Shown: positions 19,940 to 29,714, numbered from the stretch's first letter. The stretch is 64,000 nt of DNA from Streptomyces sp. DT2A-34 (GCF_030499515.1 NZ_JASTWJ010000001.1:6490001-6554000), one strand, 5' to 3'. The notes: generated by a model from the letters alone, not told the origin. Numbers and translations: made by a program.

Positions 19940-20139
19940 GCCGTACAGGCGGGTGCCGTAGCGCGCTCGCGGGGGTGGACGGCGGGCGTTGGGTCGCCGG
20001 ACTCGACACCCTGCGCATCCCGCCGACCGCGGCGGTCCGGCAGCGGTCCGGTGGTGAGGCGGAGTCGGCGTGCGCTCGGTGAGTCCGGTCACGACGGGGC
20101 GGCCCTCCTCACTCCGCCTTTAGGTCAAGACTTCGTAAA

Positions 20140-20832
20140 ATGACGCGCATGATCATCGCTGCCGCTTCCGAAGCGCCCGTCGGTGGAGTCGCCGGCTGGG
20201 CCTCCGGCCTGATGGAGAACCTGGGCGGTCCCGGCGCCGGGCTGGCCGTCGCCCTGGAGAACCTCTTTCCGCCGTTGCCGAGCGAGGTGATCCTGCCGCT
20301 GGCGGGGTTCACGGCGAGCCAGGGCCGGATGGACGTCGTCGGTGCCGTCGTCTGGACGACGGCGGGTTCGGTGGTGGGCGCACTGGCCCTGTATCTGATC
20401 GGTGCGCTCTTCGGCCGGGACCGGCTGATCGCGGCGGCGGCGCGGCTGCCGCTGGTGAAGGTCGCGGACGTGGAGCGGACCGAGGCGTGGTTCGTCCGGC
20501 ACGGCACCAAGGCCGTGTTCTTCGGCCGCTTCGTGCCCATCTTCCGCAGCCTGATCTCGATACCGGCCGGAGTCGAACGCATGCGGCTCCCCCTGTTCCT
20601 CGCCCTCACCGCGGCCGGCAGCCTCATCTGGAACACCGCCTTCATCGCGGCCGGCTACGCACTGGGCGCCCGCTGGCACGAGGTCACCGACCTGGTGGGC
20701 CTCTACTCCAAGGTGATCCTGGCGACCGTGGCCGTGGCGGGCCTGGCCTTCGTGGGCGTACGGCTGCTGCGGGCGGGGCGTGGAGAGCGGCGGCGAGCGG
20801 TCCGGCGGAGCGAGGAGGAGGTGCGGCTCTGA
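20140..20832 (+). CDS. DedA-family membrane protein
   Basis: A 230-aa polytopic inner-membrane protein. ALENLFPPLPSEVILPLAGF holds the conserved acidic residue of re-entrant loop 1; FFGRFVPIFRSLISIPAG is the DedA/VTT signature with its essential Arg. Four to five hydrophobic segments follow, and the C-terminus ends in an Arg-rich tail. DedA proteins are lipid flippases or scramblases (undecaprenyl-phosphate or phospholipid recycling); which applies here is not visible. Start ATG at 20140, with an alternative ATG four codons on. Stands alone between the TetR gene and an acyl-CoA dehydrogenase. Confidence 0.88.
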   Translation: MTRMIIAAASEAPVGGVAGWASGLMENLGGPGAGLAVALENLFPPLPSEVILPLAGFTASQGRMDVVGAVVWTTAGSVVGALALYLIGALFGRDRLIAAAARLPLVKVADVERTEAWFVRHGTKAVFFGRFVPIFRSLISIPAGVERMRLPLFLALTAAGSLIWNTAFIAAGYALGARWHEVTDLVGLYSKVILATVAVAGLAFVGVRLLRAGRGERRRAVRRSEEEVRL

Positions 20833-20906
20833 GCGTGTCGAGCGTGACGAGCGTTACGGACCTTGACCTCTGGACGCCTGTGGATACTCGCCGGTACGGT
20901 TGAGTG

Positions 20907-20917
20907 AGCAAGCGCTT
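20907..20917. promoter_or_regulatory. Palindromic element upstream of acyl-CoA dehydrogenase
   Basis: AGCAAGCGCTT, centred on the palindrome AAGCGCTT, lies 28 bp before the GTG start at 20945. The same 11-mer occurs in the LacI-type operator at 57840-57850. It could be a repressor site for a LacI- or TetR-type regulator; no cognate gene is adjacent. Confidence 0.4.
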
Positions 20918-20944
20918 AGACATGGACGTATGGAGGTGGCGGCG

Positions 20945-22102
20945 GTGCGCCGTACGGTGTTCAACGAGGATCACGAGGCGTTCCGGGAGACCATCCGCGC
21001 CTTCATCGAGGCCGAGGTCGTCCCGGTCTACGACGAGTGGTTCGCTGCCGGCCAGGCGCCGCGCGACTTCTACTACAAGCTCGCCGAGCTCGGCGTCTTC
21101 GGTATCCGCGTCGACGAGGAGTACGGCGGCGCGGGCATCGAGTCGTACAAGTTCGAGGCCGTCATGTACGAGGAGACCGCTCGCGCGGGCGTCCAGTTCG
21201 GCGGCTCCGGCGTGCACGTGCTGCTCGGTCTGCCGTACATCAAGATGCTCGCCACCGACGAGCAGAAGAAGCGGTTCCTGCCGAAGTTCGTCTCCGGTGA
21301 GGAGATGTGGGCGCTGGCGATGACCGAGCCGGGCACCGGCTCCGACCTCGCGGGCATGAAGACCACCGCCAAGCTCTCCGAGGACGGCACGCACTACGTC
21401 CTCAACGGCGCCAAGACCTTCATCACCGGCGGCGTCCACGCCGACCGCGTGATCGTCTGTGCCCGCACCGACGCGCCCAGCGCCGAGGACCGCCGCCACG
21501 GCATCTCGCTGTTCGCCGTGGACACCAAGTCCGAGGGCTACTCCGTCGGCCGCAAGCTCGACAAGCTCGGCCTGAAGACCTCCGACACCGCCGAGCTGGC
21601 GTTCGTCGATGTGAAGGTCCCGGTCGAGGACCTGCTCGGCGAGGAGAACAAGGGCTTCTACTACCTCGGCCACAACCTGGCCTCCGAGCGCTGGGGCATC
21701 GCGTTCGGCGCCTATGCGCAGGCCAAGGCCGCCGTGCGGTTCGCCAAGGAGTACGTCCAGGACCGCACCGTCTTCGGCAAGCCGGTCGCCGCCTTCCAGA
21801 ACACCAAGTTCGAGCTGGCCGCCTGCCAGGCCGAGGTCGACGCGGCCGAGGCCGTCGCCGACCGCGCGCTGGAGGCCCTCGACGCCGGTGAGCTGACCCC
21901 GGCCGAGGCCGCGTCCGCGAAGCTCTTCTGCACCGAGGTCGCGCACCGCGTGATCGACCGCTGCCTGCAGCTGCACGGCGGCTACGGCTTCATGAACGAG
22001 TACCCGATCGCCCGCCTGTACGCGGACAACCGCGTCAACCGCATCTACGGCGGTACCAGCGAGATCATGAAGTCGATCATCGCGAAGGACATGGGCCTGT
22101 AG
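20945..22102 (+). CDS. Acyl-CoA dehydrogenase
   Basis: FAD-dependent acyl-CoA dehydrogenase of about 385 aa. Landmarks are WALAMTEPGTGSDLAGMKTT (flavin and substrate loop), LHGGYGFMNEYPIARLYAD and the C-terminal IYGGTSEIMKSIIAKDMGL. The last segment has Gly-Gly-Thr where the paralog at 13558 has Glu-Gly-Thr, so the catalytic base probably sits in the alternative position used by isovaleryl- and long-chain-type enzymes. The GTG start at 20945 is preferred because GGAGGTGG (20932-20939) precedes it; starts at 20900 or 20930 would place the ribosome site inside the gene. A thioesterase follows 50 bp downstream. Confidence 0.92.
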   Translation: MRRTVFNEDHEAFRETIRAFIEAEVVPVYDEWFAAGQAPRDFYYKLAELGVFGIRVDEEYGGAGIESYKFEAVMYEETARAGVQFGGSGVHVLLGLPYIKMLATDEQKKRFLPKFVSGEEMWALAMTEPGTGSDLAGMKTTAKLSEDGTHYVLNGAKTFITGGVHADRVIVCARTDAPSAEDRRHGISLFAVDTKSEGYSVGRKLDKLGLKTSDTAELAFVDVKVPVEDLLGEENKGFYYLGHNLASERWGIAFGAYAQAKAAVRFAKEYVQDRTVFGKPVAAFQNTKFELAACQAEVDAAEAVADRALEALDAGELTPAEAASAKLFCTEVAHRVIDRCLQLHGGYGFMNEYPIARLYADNRVNRIYGGTSEIMKSIIAKDMGL

Positions 22103-22152
22103 GACACGGGTCCGTAAGGACCGCGAAATTACCAGTCAGTAGAAAAGGTGCC

Positions 22153-23028
22153 ATGAACCAGGCACTACAGGGTCTCCTCGATCTGCTCGACCTCGAGCAG
22201 ATCGAGGAGAACATCTTCCGCGGCCAGTCCCGCTCCGCCGTCGTCCCGCGTGTCTTCGGCGGTCAGGTCGCGGCCCAGGCGCTGGTCGCCGCCGGGCGTA
22301 CGGTCCCCGAGGACCGCCACGCCCACTCCCTTCACGCGTACTTCCTGCGCATGGGCGACCCGGGCGCGCCCATCGTCTACAACGTGGAGCGCATGCGCGA
22401 CGGCCGCTCCTTCACCACCCGCCGCGTCGTCGCCGTCCAGCACGGCAAGCCGATCTTCGCCCTGTCGGCCTCCTTCCAGGTCCACGAGGAGGGGATGGAC
22501 CACCAGGCCGTCATGCCGCCCGCGCCGGACCCGGAGACGCTTCCCACCTCCGAGGAACGGCTGCGCGACTACGACCATCTCGACCCGGTGGTGGTGGAGC
22601 GGTTCCTGGAGGCCCGCCAGTCGGTCGACCTGCGCTACGTCGACGAGCCGCCGTACGGCAGGTTCGGCGAGCCCCGCGATCCGCACTCCCAGGTCTGGTT
22701 CCGCACCAACGGCAAGCTGGACGGCGCCGTTGACGAACCGCTCCTGCACGTCGTACTCGCCACGTACGTCTCGGACATGACCCTCCTCGACTCGGTGCTG
22801 CTGGCGCACGGGCGGGGCGGCTGGGCCGTCGGAGACGTGGTCGGTGCCTCCCTGGACCACGCGATGTGGTTCCACCGGCCGTTCCGGGCGGACGAGTGGC
22901 TGCTGTACGACCAGGAGTCGCCGTCGGCGCACGGCGGACGCGGCCTCGGACAGGCCCGCATCTACACGCAGGACGGGCAGCTGGCGGTGTCGGTGATCCA
23001 GGAGGGCGTGGTCCGGATTCCGCGGTGA
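22153..23028 (+). CDS. tesB: Acyl-CoA thioesterase II (TesB)
   Basis: Hydrolyses medium- to long-chain acyl-CoAs. The 291-aa protein is a double hot-dog enzyme: FRGQSRSAVVPRVFGGQVAA in the first half and the diagnostic ASLDHAMWFHRPFRADEWL in the second, with the Asp of SLDH in the catalytic position. It is soluble with no signal peptide. ATG at 22153 follows AAAAGG. TACCAGTCAGTA (22130-22141), just upstream, could be a regulator site. It follows the acyl-CoA dehydrogenase on the same strand and may form a lipid-turnover pair with it. Confidence 0.92.
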   Translation: MNQALQGLLDLLDLEQIEENIFRGQSRSAVVPRVFGGQVAAQALVAAGRTVPEDRHAHSLHAYFLRMGDPGAPIVYNVERMRDGRSFTTRRVVAVQHGKPIFALSASFQVHEEGMDHQAVMPPAPDPETLPTSEERLRDYDHLDPVVVERFLEARQSVDLRYVDEPPYGRFGEPRDPHSQVWFRTNGKLDGAVDEPLLHVVLATYVSDMTLLDSVLLAHGRGGWAVGDVVGASLDHAMWFHRPFRADEWLLYDQESPSAHGGRGLGQARIYTQDGQLAVSVIQEGVVRIPR

Positions 23029-23143
23029 CGGCTCACTGATCTCGGGGCCGGAAAGTCACCCACGCGCGTTCCGCGGGCGCGCGAAGGACGTGTCCGGTCA
23101 ACGCGGTCGAGCACAACCCTCTACTCGACCCCTTGCTCGACCC

Positions 23144-23944
23144 CTACTCGACCAGACCCGCCTCGCTCAGCAGGAAGGCCGTCATCGGGTCGTAGTAGCG
23201 CGGGCTGATGACGTGGTCGTCCAGCGGCACCACGACCTGGACGGTCCCCTCCGCCTCCGCGAGGAACAGTGCCGGGTCGTTGCAGTCGGCGTACCCGACG
23301 GAGTCCACCCCGTGCTGCCCGGCGTACCCCGCCCAGCCGTGGTCGGCGACCACCAGGTCCGGCAGCGGGCGTCCCTCGCGTTCGAGGCCCGTCAGGATGG
23401 CCTTCATCGGCTCGCCGGAGTGGGTGTGCCACAGGGTGGCGCCGTGTTCCAGGACCGCCACGTCGGCGAACTGCATGACGTAGCCCTCGTCCGTCTGCAG
23501 GCCCTCCGGGATGACGACGATCTCGCAGCCCGCCGCGCGCAACGCCGCCGCCGTCGCGTGGTGGACGTCCAGCAGGCCGCCCGGGTGGCCGGTCGCGAAC
23601 AGCACCCGCTGCTGCCCGTCGGCCGCCTTGCGCAGGCGGGCCGCCATGCGCTCCAGCGCGGCCACCGTCAGCTCGGGGTCGATGGTGTCCTGGCCGTGGC
23701 GGTGCTCCGCGTCGTCGTTCACCCCGACGCGCTCCGCCATCACCGCGAGGACGTCCTGCTCGTCACTCCAGCGGTCGCCGAGTTCCAGGCCGAGCCAGTA
23801 GTGGCGGTCGCCGTTCGCCAGCTTGCGGTAGTGGGAGAGGTTGTTCTCGCGGGGAGTGGCGACGTCGCCCGCGATACGGGTTCTGACGAGGTGGTCGACG
23901 AGCTCGGCGCGGCTGGGTGTCCCGGGTATCGGCATGGTCCCCAT
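23144..23944 (-). CDS. Actinobacterial phosphatase-like protein
   Basis: A soluble ~266-aa protein starting MGTMPIPGTPSRAELVDHL (ATG at 23944; a second in-frame ATG lies at 23935). It contains Rossmann-like segments VLFATGHPGGLLDVH, GCEIVVIPEGLQTDEGYV and LPDLVVADHGWAGYAGQ with many His/Asp residues. I associate this with an uncharacterised actinobacterial family labelled 'phosphatase' in Pfam, but cannot verify activity. It converges with tesB, and its start is 66 bp from the 3' end of the PucR gene on the same strand. Substrate unknown. Confidence 0.7.
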   Translation of the reverse strand: MGTMPIPGTPSRAELVDHLVRTRIAGDVATPRENNLSHYRKLANGDRHYWLGLELGDRWSDEQDVLAVMAERVGVNDDAEHRHGQDTIDPELTVAALERMAARLRKAADGQQRVLFATGHPGGLLDVHHATAAALRAAGCEIVVIPEGLQTDEGYVMQFADVAVLEHGATLWHTHSGEPMKAILTGLEREGRPLPDLVVADHGWAGYAGQHGVDSVGYADCNDPALFLAEAEGTVQVVVPLDDHVISPRYYDPMTAFLLSEAGLVE

Positions 23945-24009
23945 TGTGAGGCAGACAACTGTGGGAACGCCCGCGTCCGGTGCGCGTGCGACGCGGGTCA
24001 CTGTGCGGA

Positions 24010-25476
24010 TCACCGCTCGATGTGCCGCAGGGCGAACCAGAGTTCCATCCGTACGTCCGGGTCGTCCAGGTCCGTGCCGAGAAGCGCCGCGCAACGGGCG
24101 ATCCGTTGCCGGACGGTGTTGCGGTGCACGGAGAGGGCGACGGCTGTGCGGTCCCAACTGCCGTGCAGGGAGAGCCAGGTGCGCAGCGTCTCGGTGAGGG
24201 GCGTGGTGAGGGGCGCGAGGAGGGTGCGGGCGTGGGCCTGCGCCTCGTCGGGGGAGAGCAGGTCCACCAGGGCCGGGCGGTGGGTGCCGTGCCGGAACAG
24301 GGGCGTGCGGGTGGCCCTCGCCCGGGACAGGGCACGGGCCGCCTGGGTGTCGGCCGCCGGCCAGTCCTGGGCGGTCGCGGGAGCGCTGACGCCCAGGGTC
24401 CAGCCGGGCAGCGGGGACGGTTCGCGGTCCGCCGGGACGAGGACGCGTACGACGTCCCGCGCCAGGTCGACCAGCGGGGAGCCGAGCGCCGCGCCCAGCG
24501 CAGAGGCCGCCACGGGGTCGCAGGGCTGGGTGTCGGGGCGGCCGTGTACCACGAGCCACCGGTCGGCACCCAGCAGCGGGGCCACCGCCTGCGGCTCGGC
24601 GCCCAGCAGCAGCCGTACGAGCGCCGACGAGCGGGCCGTCCCCGAGCCGCTCTGGTGCTCGCCGGTGAGCAGGGAGAGGAGCACGGCGGCGACGGAGGCG
24701 ATGGTGTGGTCGCCGGGGTCGCGGTGCGGGGCGGCGACGCCGAGGACGAAGCCCTGCTCGGCGCCGAGGGCGTAGGCGGCGAGGTGGGTGCCGGAGGCGG
24801 TGTCGGTGGCGGAGGCGGGCGTCCCCGGACCCGAGGGACGTACGACCTCCGCGAGTTCGGCCAGCGACCCGGTCACCGCCTCCTGCGGCCCCCGCCCCGC
24901 CGCCGCGACCACCGCCCCCTCCGACCCGTACAGCACCGCCCAGCCCCCCACCCGCTGAGCCAGCTGCCGCAGGACCGCCCGTACCGGATCCGGGCGCGAG
25001 GCCGCCGCGGCCAGGCTCTGCTGGGCCTCCGTCACACGGCGCAGTTCGGCGTGCCGGGCCTGGGCCATGAGCTGCCAGACCGCGCGGGCCACGCCCGAGA
25101 AGGTCGTCCGGGGCGGGACCTCCACCAGCGGGAGGCCGTACGCGTCGCACGCCGCCACCAGGGCGCGCGGCACCGTGTCGTGCACGGGGGCGAGCCCGAA
25201 GCCGAGCGCCGCGCCGCCCGCCGCCACGATCCTGGACACGTAGTCGTCGAAGTACGTGCCCGAGCCCGCCGCCTCGGGGATGTGCACGCCCGCCGTCAGC
25301 AGCAGTTCGCCGCCCAGCAGGTAGGGGTACGGGTCGGCCATCTCCGAAGTGTGGGCCCAGTGGATCACCGTGTCCGCGTCCGTCGGTCCGGCGATCTGGC
25401 GCAGGGCCAGGTCCTCGCGGGCCAGGAGGGCCGAGAGCGTTACGGGCGGGGTGGGGGGAACGGTCGGCTCCGGCAT
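24010..25476 (-). CDS. PucR-family transcriptional regulator
   Basis: A 488-aa regulator with an N-terminal PucR (purine-catabolism PurC-like) domain, around EDLALRQIAGPTDADTVIHW to residue ~130, a variable middle, and the C-terminal HTH_30 domain in LRTWLSLHGSWDRTAVALSV followed by HRNTVRQRI. The ATG at 25476 follows GGAGGGAAC. It is divergent from the agmatinase/ThDP-enzyme pair with 184 bp between, which makes those genes the obvious targets. PucR proteins are usually activators responding to nitrogen metabolites; the effector here is unknown. Confidence 0.88.
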   Translation of the reverse strand: MPEPTVPPTPPVTLSALLAREDLALRQIAGPTDADTVIHWAHTSEMADPYPYLLGGELLLTAGVHIPEAAGSGTYFDDYVSRIVAAGGAALGFGLAPVHDTVPRALVAACDAYGLPLVEVPPRTTFSGVARAVWQLMAQARHAELRRVTEAQQSLAAAASRPDPVRAVLRQLAQRVGGWAVLYGSEGAVVAAAGRGPQEAVTGSLAELAEVVRPSGPGTPASATDTASGTHLAAYALGAEQGFVLGVAAPHRDPGDHTIASVAAVLLSLLTGEHQSGSGTARSSALVRLLLGAEPQAVAPLLGADRWLVVHGRPDTQPCDPVAASALGAALGSPLVDLARDVVRVLVPADREPSPLPGWTLGVSAPATAQDWPAADTQAARALSRARATRTPLFRHGTHRPALVDLLSPDEAQAHARTLLAPLTTPLTETLRTWLSLHGSWDRTAVALSVHRNTVRQRIARCAALLGTDLDDPDVRMELWFALRHIER

Positions 25477-25660
25477 ATGTACGTTCCCTCCGTCCAGTCG
25501 TCCCGGGATGGATGAAACGTACACTTCGCAGCCGCCTTCCGGACACCTAGGTTGGCTCCCGGACTCGCATCGGAACCGGTGCCGGCTCACCCGTAGAGTC
25601 GTAGGCGTAGGCATAAAACCCGCATACGCGATGGAAGCTTAGAAAAGAAGGCATTTCACA

Positions 25661-26641
25661 GTGACTGGCAACGAGACGCCCCGCGGCCCCGTCGACTCCT
25701 CCCGCATCCCGCGGTACGCCGGACCCGCGACCTTCGCCCGGCTGCCCCGCCTCGACGAGGTCGGCCGCGCCGACGTGGCCGTGGTCGGCGTGCCGTTCGA
25801 CTCAGGAGTCTCGTACCGGCCCGGCGCCCGCTTCGGCGGCAACGCGATCCGCGAGGCCTCCCGGCTGCTGCGCCCGTACAACCCGGCACAGGACGCCTCG
25901 CCCTTCGCCCTCGCCCAGGTGGCGGACGGCGGCGACATCGCGGTCAACCCGTTCAACATCAACGAGGCCGTCGAGACCGTCGAGGCCGCCGCCGACGACC
26001 TGATCGGCACCGGCGCCCGCCTGATGACCCTGGGCGGCGACCACACCATCGCCCTCCCGCTGCTCCGCTCGGTCGCCAAGAAGCACGGCCCGGTCGCCCT
26101 GCTCCACTTCGACGCCCACCTCGACACCTGGGACACGTACTTCGGCGCCGAGTACACGCACGGCACCCCGTTCCGCCGCGCGGTGGAGGAGGGCGTCCTC
26201 GACACCGAGGCGCTCTCCCACGTCGGCATCCGCGGCCCGCTGTACGGCAAGCAGGACCTGACCGACGACGAGAAGATGGGCTTCGGCATCGTCACGTCGT
26301 CGGACGTCTACCGCCGCGGCGCCGACGAGGTCGCCGACCAGCTGCGCCAGCGCATCGGCGACCGGCCCCTGTACATCTCCATCGACATCGACTGCCTCGA
26401 CCCGGCGCACGCCCCCGGCACCGGCACCCCCGAGGCGGGCGGCATGACCTCCCGCGAGCTGCTGGAGATCCTGCGCGGCCTCGCGTCCTGCAACCTGGTC
26501 TCGGCGGATGTCGTCGAGGTGGCGCCCGCGTACGATCACGCCGAGATCACGTCGGTGGCCGCGTCCCACACGGCGTACGAACTGACCACCATCATGTCCC
26601 GCCAGATCGCGGCGGCCCGGAGGGAGAACGACGGCAAGTGA
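25661..26641 (+). CDS. speB: Agmatinase-family ureohydrolase
   Basis: Manganese-dependent ureohydrolase of 326 aa with the three family signatures: LGGDHT (metal His), FDAHLDTWD and [16 protein letters not shown]. The family includes agmatinase, guanidinobutyrase and guanidinopropionase, and the substrate cannot be decided from motifs. The GTG start at 25661 follows GAAGG. The stop overlaps the GTG start of the next gene (GTGA at 26638), so it is translationally coupled to a ThDP-dependent enzyme. This fits arginine or guanidino-compound degradation, possibly under the divergent PucR regulator. Confidence 0.9.
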   Translation: MTGNETPRGPVDSSRIPRYAGPATFARLPRLDEVGRADVAVVGVPFDSGVSYRPGARFGGNAIREASRLLRPYNPAQDASPFALAQVADGGDIAVNPFNINEAVETVEAAADDLIGTGARLMTLGGDHTIALPLLRSVAKKHGPVALLHFDAHLDTWDTYFGAEYTHGTPFRRAVEEGVLDTEALSHVGIRGPLYGKQDLTDDEKMGFGIVTSSDVYRRGADEVADQLRQRIGDRPLYISIDIDCLDPAHAPGTGTPEAGGMTSRELLEILRGLASCNLVSADVVEVAPAYDHAEITSVAASHTAYELTTIMSRQIAAARRENDGK

Positions 26642-28332
26642 CCCACGACCACGACCTGGTGCTCCGCCCGACGCAGGCGCAGATCGCCGCCGCTCTGAAC
26701 CCTCCCGCCGGCCGCAACGGCGGGGACCTGGTCGTGGAGACGCTGGCGGCGCTCGGCGCGACGACGGTCTTCGGGCTGCCCGGCCAGCACGCGCTGGGCA
26801 TGTTCGACGCGCTACGGCGCTCCGACCTGCGGTACATCGGCCTGCGGGTGGAGAACAACGCCGGGTTCGCGGCGGACGCGTACGGCCGGATCACGGGCGA
26901 GGCGGCCCCGCTGCTGCTGTCGACGGGCCCGGGGGCGCTGACCTCGCTGGCGGCGCTGCAGGAGGCGGCCGCGGCGTCGGCCCCCGTCCTGGCGATCAGC
27001 AGCCAGGTCCCGACGGCGGGACTGGGTGGTGGCAGGCATGGGTATGTGCACGAACTCCCGGACCAGGCGGCATCGTTCAGGGGCGTGGTGAAGTCCGTCC
27101 ACACGGTCCGCACCCAGTCCCAGATCCCCTCCGCCATCGAGGCGGCCTGGAAGTCGGCGCTGACGGCCCCGCACGGCCCGGTGTGGGTGGAGATCCCGCA
27201 GGACGTACTGCTGGCCGAGACGTCGATCCCGGTCGTGACGGGCGGCGACGCCTTCCCCGAGGAGCTGCCGCCACGCCCCGAACTGACGGCGGTGGCGGCC
27301 GACCTGCTGTCGCGAGCCGCCCGCCCGGCGATCATCGCGGGCGGGGGAGTGGTACGGGCGGACGCCTCGGGCAAGCTGAGGCAGCTGGCGGAGGCGCTCC
27401 AGGCACCGGTCGTCACGACGCCCGGCGGCAAGGGGGCGTTCCCCTGGAAGCACCCCCTGTCCCTCCAGTCGTGGATCGAGGACCGGCACACGACGGACTT
27501 CCTGGAGGACGCCGACGTACTCCTCGTGGTCGGCTCGGGTCTGGGCGAACTCTCCTCGAACTACCACACGTTCAAGCCGCGCGGCCGGGTCATCCAGATC
27601 GAGGCCGACCTCGGCAAGCTGGAGTCCAACCACCCCGCGCTGGGCATCCACGCGGACGCGCGGCCGGCGTTGCAGGCGCTGCTGGAGACGGTGACGGAGC
27701 GGGAGGACCCGGGGGCCGGGGAACGCGTACGTGAGGTGCTCGCCAAGGTCGCCGACCGCATCGCCGCCCAGGAACTCACCCTGGAGCAGGCGGTGTTGGC
27801 GTCCGTACGCCGTGCCCTCCCCGCCGACTCCCCGTCCTTCTGGGACATGACGATCCTCGCCTACTGGGCCTGGTCGGCCTTCGACGCCAAGGGCCCCAAC
27901 CACATGCACTCCGCCCAGGGCGCCGGCGGCCTCGGCTACGGCTTCCCGGCGGCGCTCGGCGCGGCGGTCGCGGACCCGACCCGCCCGGTGCTCGCGGTGT
28001 CCGGCGACGGAGGGGCCCTGTACTCGATCGCCGAGCTCGCCACGGCCCGCCAGTACGACCTGAACGTCACCTGGCTCATCGTCGACGACGGCGGCTACGG
28101 CATCCTGCGCGAGTACATGACGGACGCGTTCGGCGAGGCGACGGCGGCGGCGACGGAGCTGACGCGGCCGGACTATGCGGCCCTCGCCGAGTCCTTCGGC
28201 GTCCCCGGGGTGCGTACGACCCCGGAGACACTGGAGGCCGACCTGGCGAAGGCGCTGTCCGAGCCGGGGCCTTCGGTGGTCGTACTCCCGGCGGTGCTGC
28301 GGATGTTCGCGCCGACGCACCTCACGAGGTGA
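26638..28332 (+). CDS. ThDP-dependent enzyme of the acetolactate synthase family
   Basis: A 564-aa protein with the three-domain fold of acetolactate synthase, benzoylformate decarboxylase and relatives. The ThDP-activating Glu is in [15 protein letters not shown]; ThDP/Mg binding is in [14 protein letters not shown], with VDDGGYG replacing the usual NN pair. It lacks an adjacent regulatory small subunit, so it is unlikely to be the biosynthetic ilvB. Its GTG start overlaps the ureohydrolase stop by 4 bp. A role in processing a keto acid from arginine or guanidino-acid catabolism is an inference from this coupling. Confidence 0.85.
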   Translation: MTHDHDLVLRPTQAQIAAALNPPAGRNGGDLVVETLAALGATTVFGLPGQHALGMFDALRRSDLRYIGLRVENNAGFAADAYGRITGEAAPLLLSTGPGALTSLAALQEAAAASAPVLAISSQVPTAGLGGGRHGYVHELPDQAASFRGVVKSVHTVRTQSQIPSAIEAAWKSALTAPHGPVWVEIPQDVLLAETSIPVVTGGDAFPEELPPRPELTAVAADLLSRAARPAIIAGGGVVRADASGKLRQLAEALQAPVVTTPGGKGAFPWKHPLSLQSWIEDRHTTDFLEDADVLLVVGSGLGELSSNYHTFKPRGRVIQIEADLGKLESNHPALGIHADARPALQALLETVTEREDPGAGERVREVLAKVADRIAAQELTLEQAVLASVRRALPADSPSFWDMTILAYWAWSAFDAKGPNHMHSAQGAGGLGYGFPAALGAAVADPTRPVLAVSGDGGALYSIAELATARQYDLNVTWLIVDDGGYGILREYMTDAFGEATAAATELTRPDYAALAESFGVPGVRTTPETLEADLAKALSEPGPSVVVLPAVLRMFAPTHLTR

Positions 28333-28336
28333 TACC

Positions 28337-28573
28337 TCAGAGGCCCTGGTCACGCGTGTCGTGGATGTGGTCGCGGTCGTAGCAGGCGTCGTCCACCGCG
28401 GGGCCGGTCCACGGTGCGGCTGCCGGGACGAGCGCGAGTGCCTGCCTGCAGAGGTTGGCGGCGGAGTAGCCGGCGATGTTGATACGGCCCCGGTCGCCGT
28501 CGTCGGCGTGGGCCGGGGTGGCGAGTACGAGGGCTGCCATGGTGAGCGCGGCGAGCGCGCTGATCTTCTTCAT
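28337..28573 (-). CDS. Small secreted protein, 78 aa
   Basis: MKKISALAALTMAALVLATPAHA is a clear Sec signal peptide with a predicted cut after AHA. The mature part (~55 aa) is acidic and contains two Cys (NLCRQ and DACYD), which could form one disulfide. It ends 4 bp after the stop of the ThDP-enzyme gene, on the opposite strand. No family recognised. Confidence 0.7.
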   Translation of the reverse strand: MKKISALAALTMAALVLATPAHADDGDRGRINIAGYSAANLCRQALALVPAAAPWTGPAVDDACYDRDHIHDTRDQGL

Positions 28574-28633
28574 AGCCGGGTCAACGGCATCGGATCGGCG
28601 CAGGTCATTCCGCTGTACAGGTGGTGACCGAGA

Positions 28634-28662
28634 GCGCCAGGGGCCGACGAGGCCCCTGGCGC
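28634..28662. terminator. Strong hairpin downstream of the nuclease gene
   Basis: GCGCCAGGGGCC (28634-28645) and GGCCCCTGGCGC (28651-28662) form a perfect 12-bp stem with a 5-nt loop, 29 bp past the nuclease stop codon. Confidence 0.8.
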
Positions 28663-28691
28663 GCTACGGCGACTGAACAGGGTTCGGTCGC

Positions 28692-29495
28692 CTACCAGAT
28701 CGCCTCGACCCACTCCGGGTGGTCGATGAACGGGTTGCGGTTGCCCTGGTAGCTGTCGTAGATGACCTCGTTGCGGCGCTCTTCGAAGGCGTCCGGCGGG
28801 TCCTCGTCGTTCCAGGCCTTCAGGACCGAGAGGCGGCCGTGGAGGGGGACGCTGCCGTTGGTGACGGCGTCGTTGGGCTCCAGGTCGGGCCAGCTGTCGT
28901 CGCCCTCGTAGCGGACGGCCATGTAGAGGATCATGCGGGCCACGTCGCCCTTGACGGCGTCACGGGGCTCGAAGGAGTTGGAGTCGGTCAGGCTGCCACC
29001 GGAGTTGGTGAAGCTGCTGCCGCCGTTGTCGAAGTCCTTGTTGCCGCGGATGCTGTTGACCTGCACGTCCTCGGGGCGGAGGTGGTGCAGGTCGGTGCCC
29101 GGGCCGGCCGAGGTGCCGAAGTCGCCGTGGGACTGGGCCCACACGTGCTCGCGGTTCCAGTTGCCGGTGCTGCCACCGTTGAGGGACTTGCTGCGGGAGA
29201 TGCCCGAGTAGAGCAGCTTCACGTTGCTGCTGTTGTTCGGGTCCTGGTCGGTGACCTTCAGGGCGTTCCAGACGGCCGAGTACGAGATCGTCGTCTGGTC
29301 GCTGATGATCGTGTGCAGCGAGTCCTTCAGGGCCGTGCCGGACTTGCCGATCGCGTCGGCGTAGTACGTGTCGTCGTACTCGGTCGTCGTCGCCGCGGCC
29401 GGGGTCGCCGTCAGCGCCGGGGTGAGAGCGACCAGGACGGCGGCCGTCGTCAGTGCCACTGACTTCCAGCGGGGGCGTGTGCGTGTCGCCAGCAT
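28692..29495 (-). CDS. Secreted endonuclease I-family nuclease
   Basis: A 267-aa secreted His-Me-finger nuclease. A signal peptide runs to about residue 36 (ATPAAA). GNWNREHVWAQSHG, DLHHLRPEDVQVNS and RGNKDFDNGG are the catalytic and metal-binding segments of the endonuclease I (EndA/Vvn-like) family. It probably digests extracellular DNA or RNA for phosphate and nitrogen, or acts in developmental DNA turnover. ATG at 29495. Followed by a strong terminator hairpin, so monocistronic. Confidence 0.9.
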   Translation of the reverse strand: MLATRTRPRWKSVALTTAAVLVALTPALTATPAAATTTEYDDTYYADAIGKSGTALKDSLHTIISDQTTISYSAVWNALKVTDQDPNNSSNVKLLYSGISRSKSLNGGSTGNWNREHVWAQSHGDFGTSAGPGTDLHHLRPEDVQVNSIRGNKDFDNGGSSFTNSGGSLTDSNSFEPRDAVKGDVARMILYMAVRYEGDDSWPDLEPNDAVTNGSVPLHGRLSVLKAWNDEDPPDAFEERRNEVIYDSYQGNRNPFIDHPEWVEAIW

Positions 29496-29663
29496 GTGGG
29501 GTGTCCCATCTACGCGGGTTGAATGGAGGCGGCAAACGGGAGAGTGGCATGGACATGCGGGCGTGTCGAGAGCTTGCGCGTGTCCATTGGGTGACGGGAA
29601 ACGGCAAATCGGGGCTTGTCTACGCGAGTTGACGCACCCCGTGGGGGCGGTCGAGGGCGCGAA

Positions 29664-29693
29664 ACGGCCCCCGACGGGAGGGTCGGGGGCCGT
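29664..29693. terminator. Hairpin downstream of the GT39 gene
   Basis: ACGGCCCCCGAC (29664-29675) and GTCGGGGGCCGT (29682-29693) give a perfect 12-bp stem around a 6-nt loop, 22 bp beyond the stop of the glycosyltransferase gene. Confidence 0.8.
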
Positions 29694-29714
29694 TGGGCGT
29701 GGAGTCGGCCGGTG

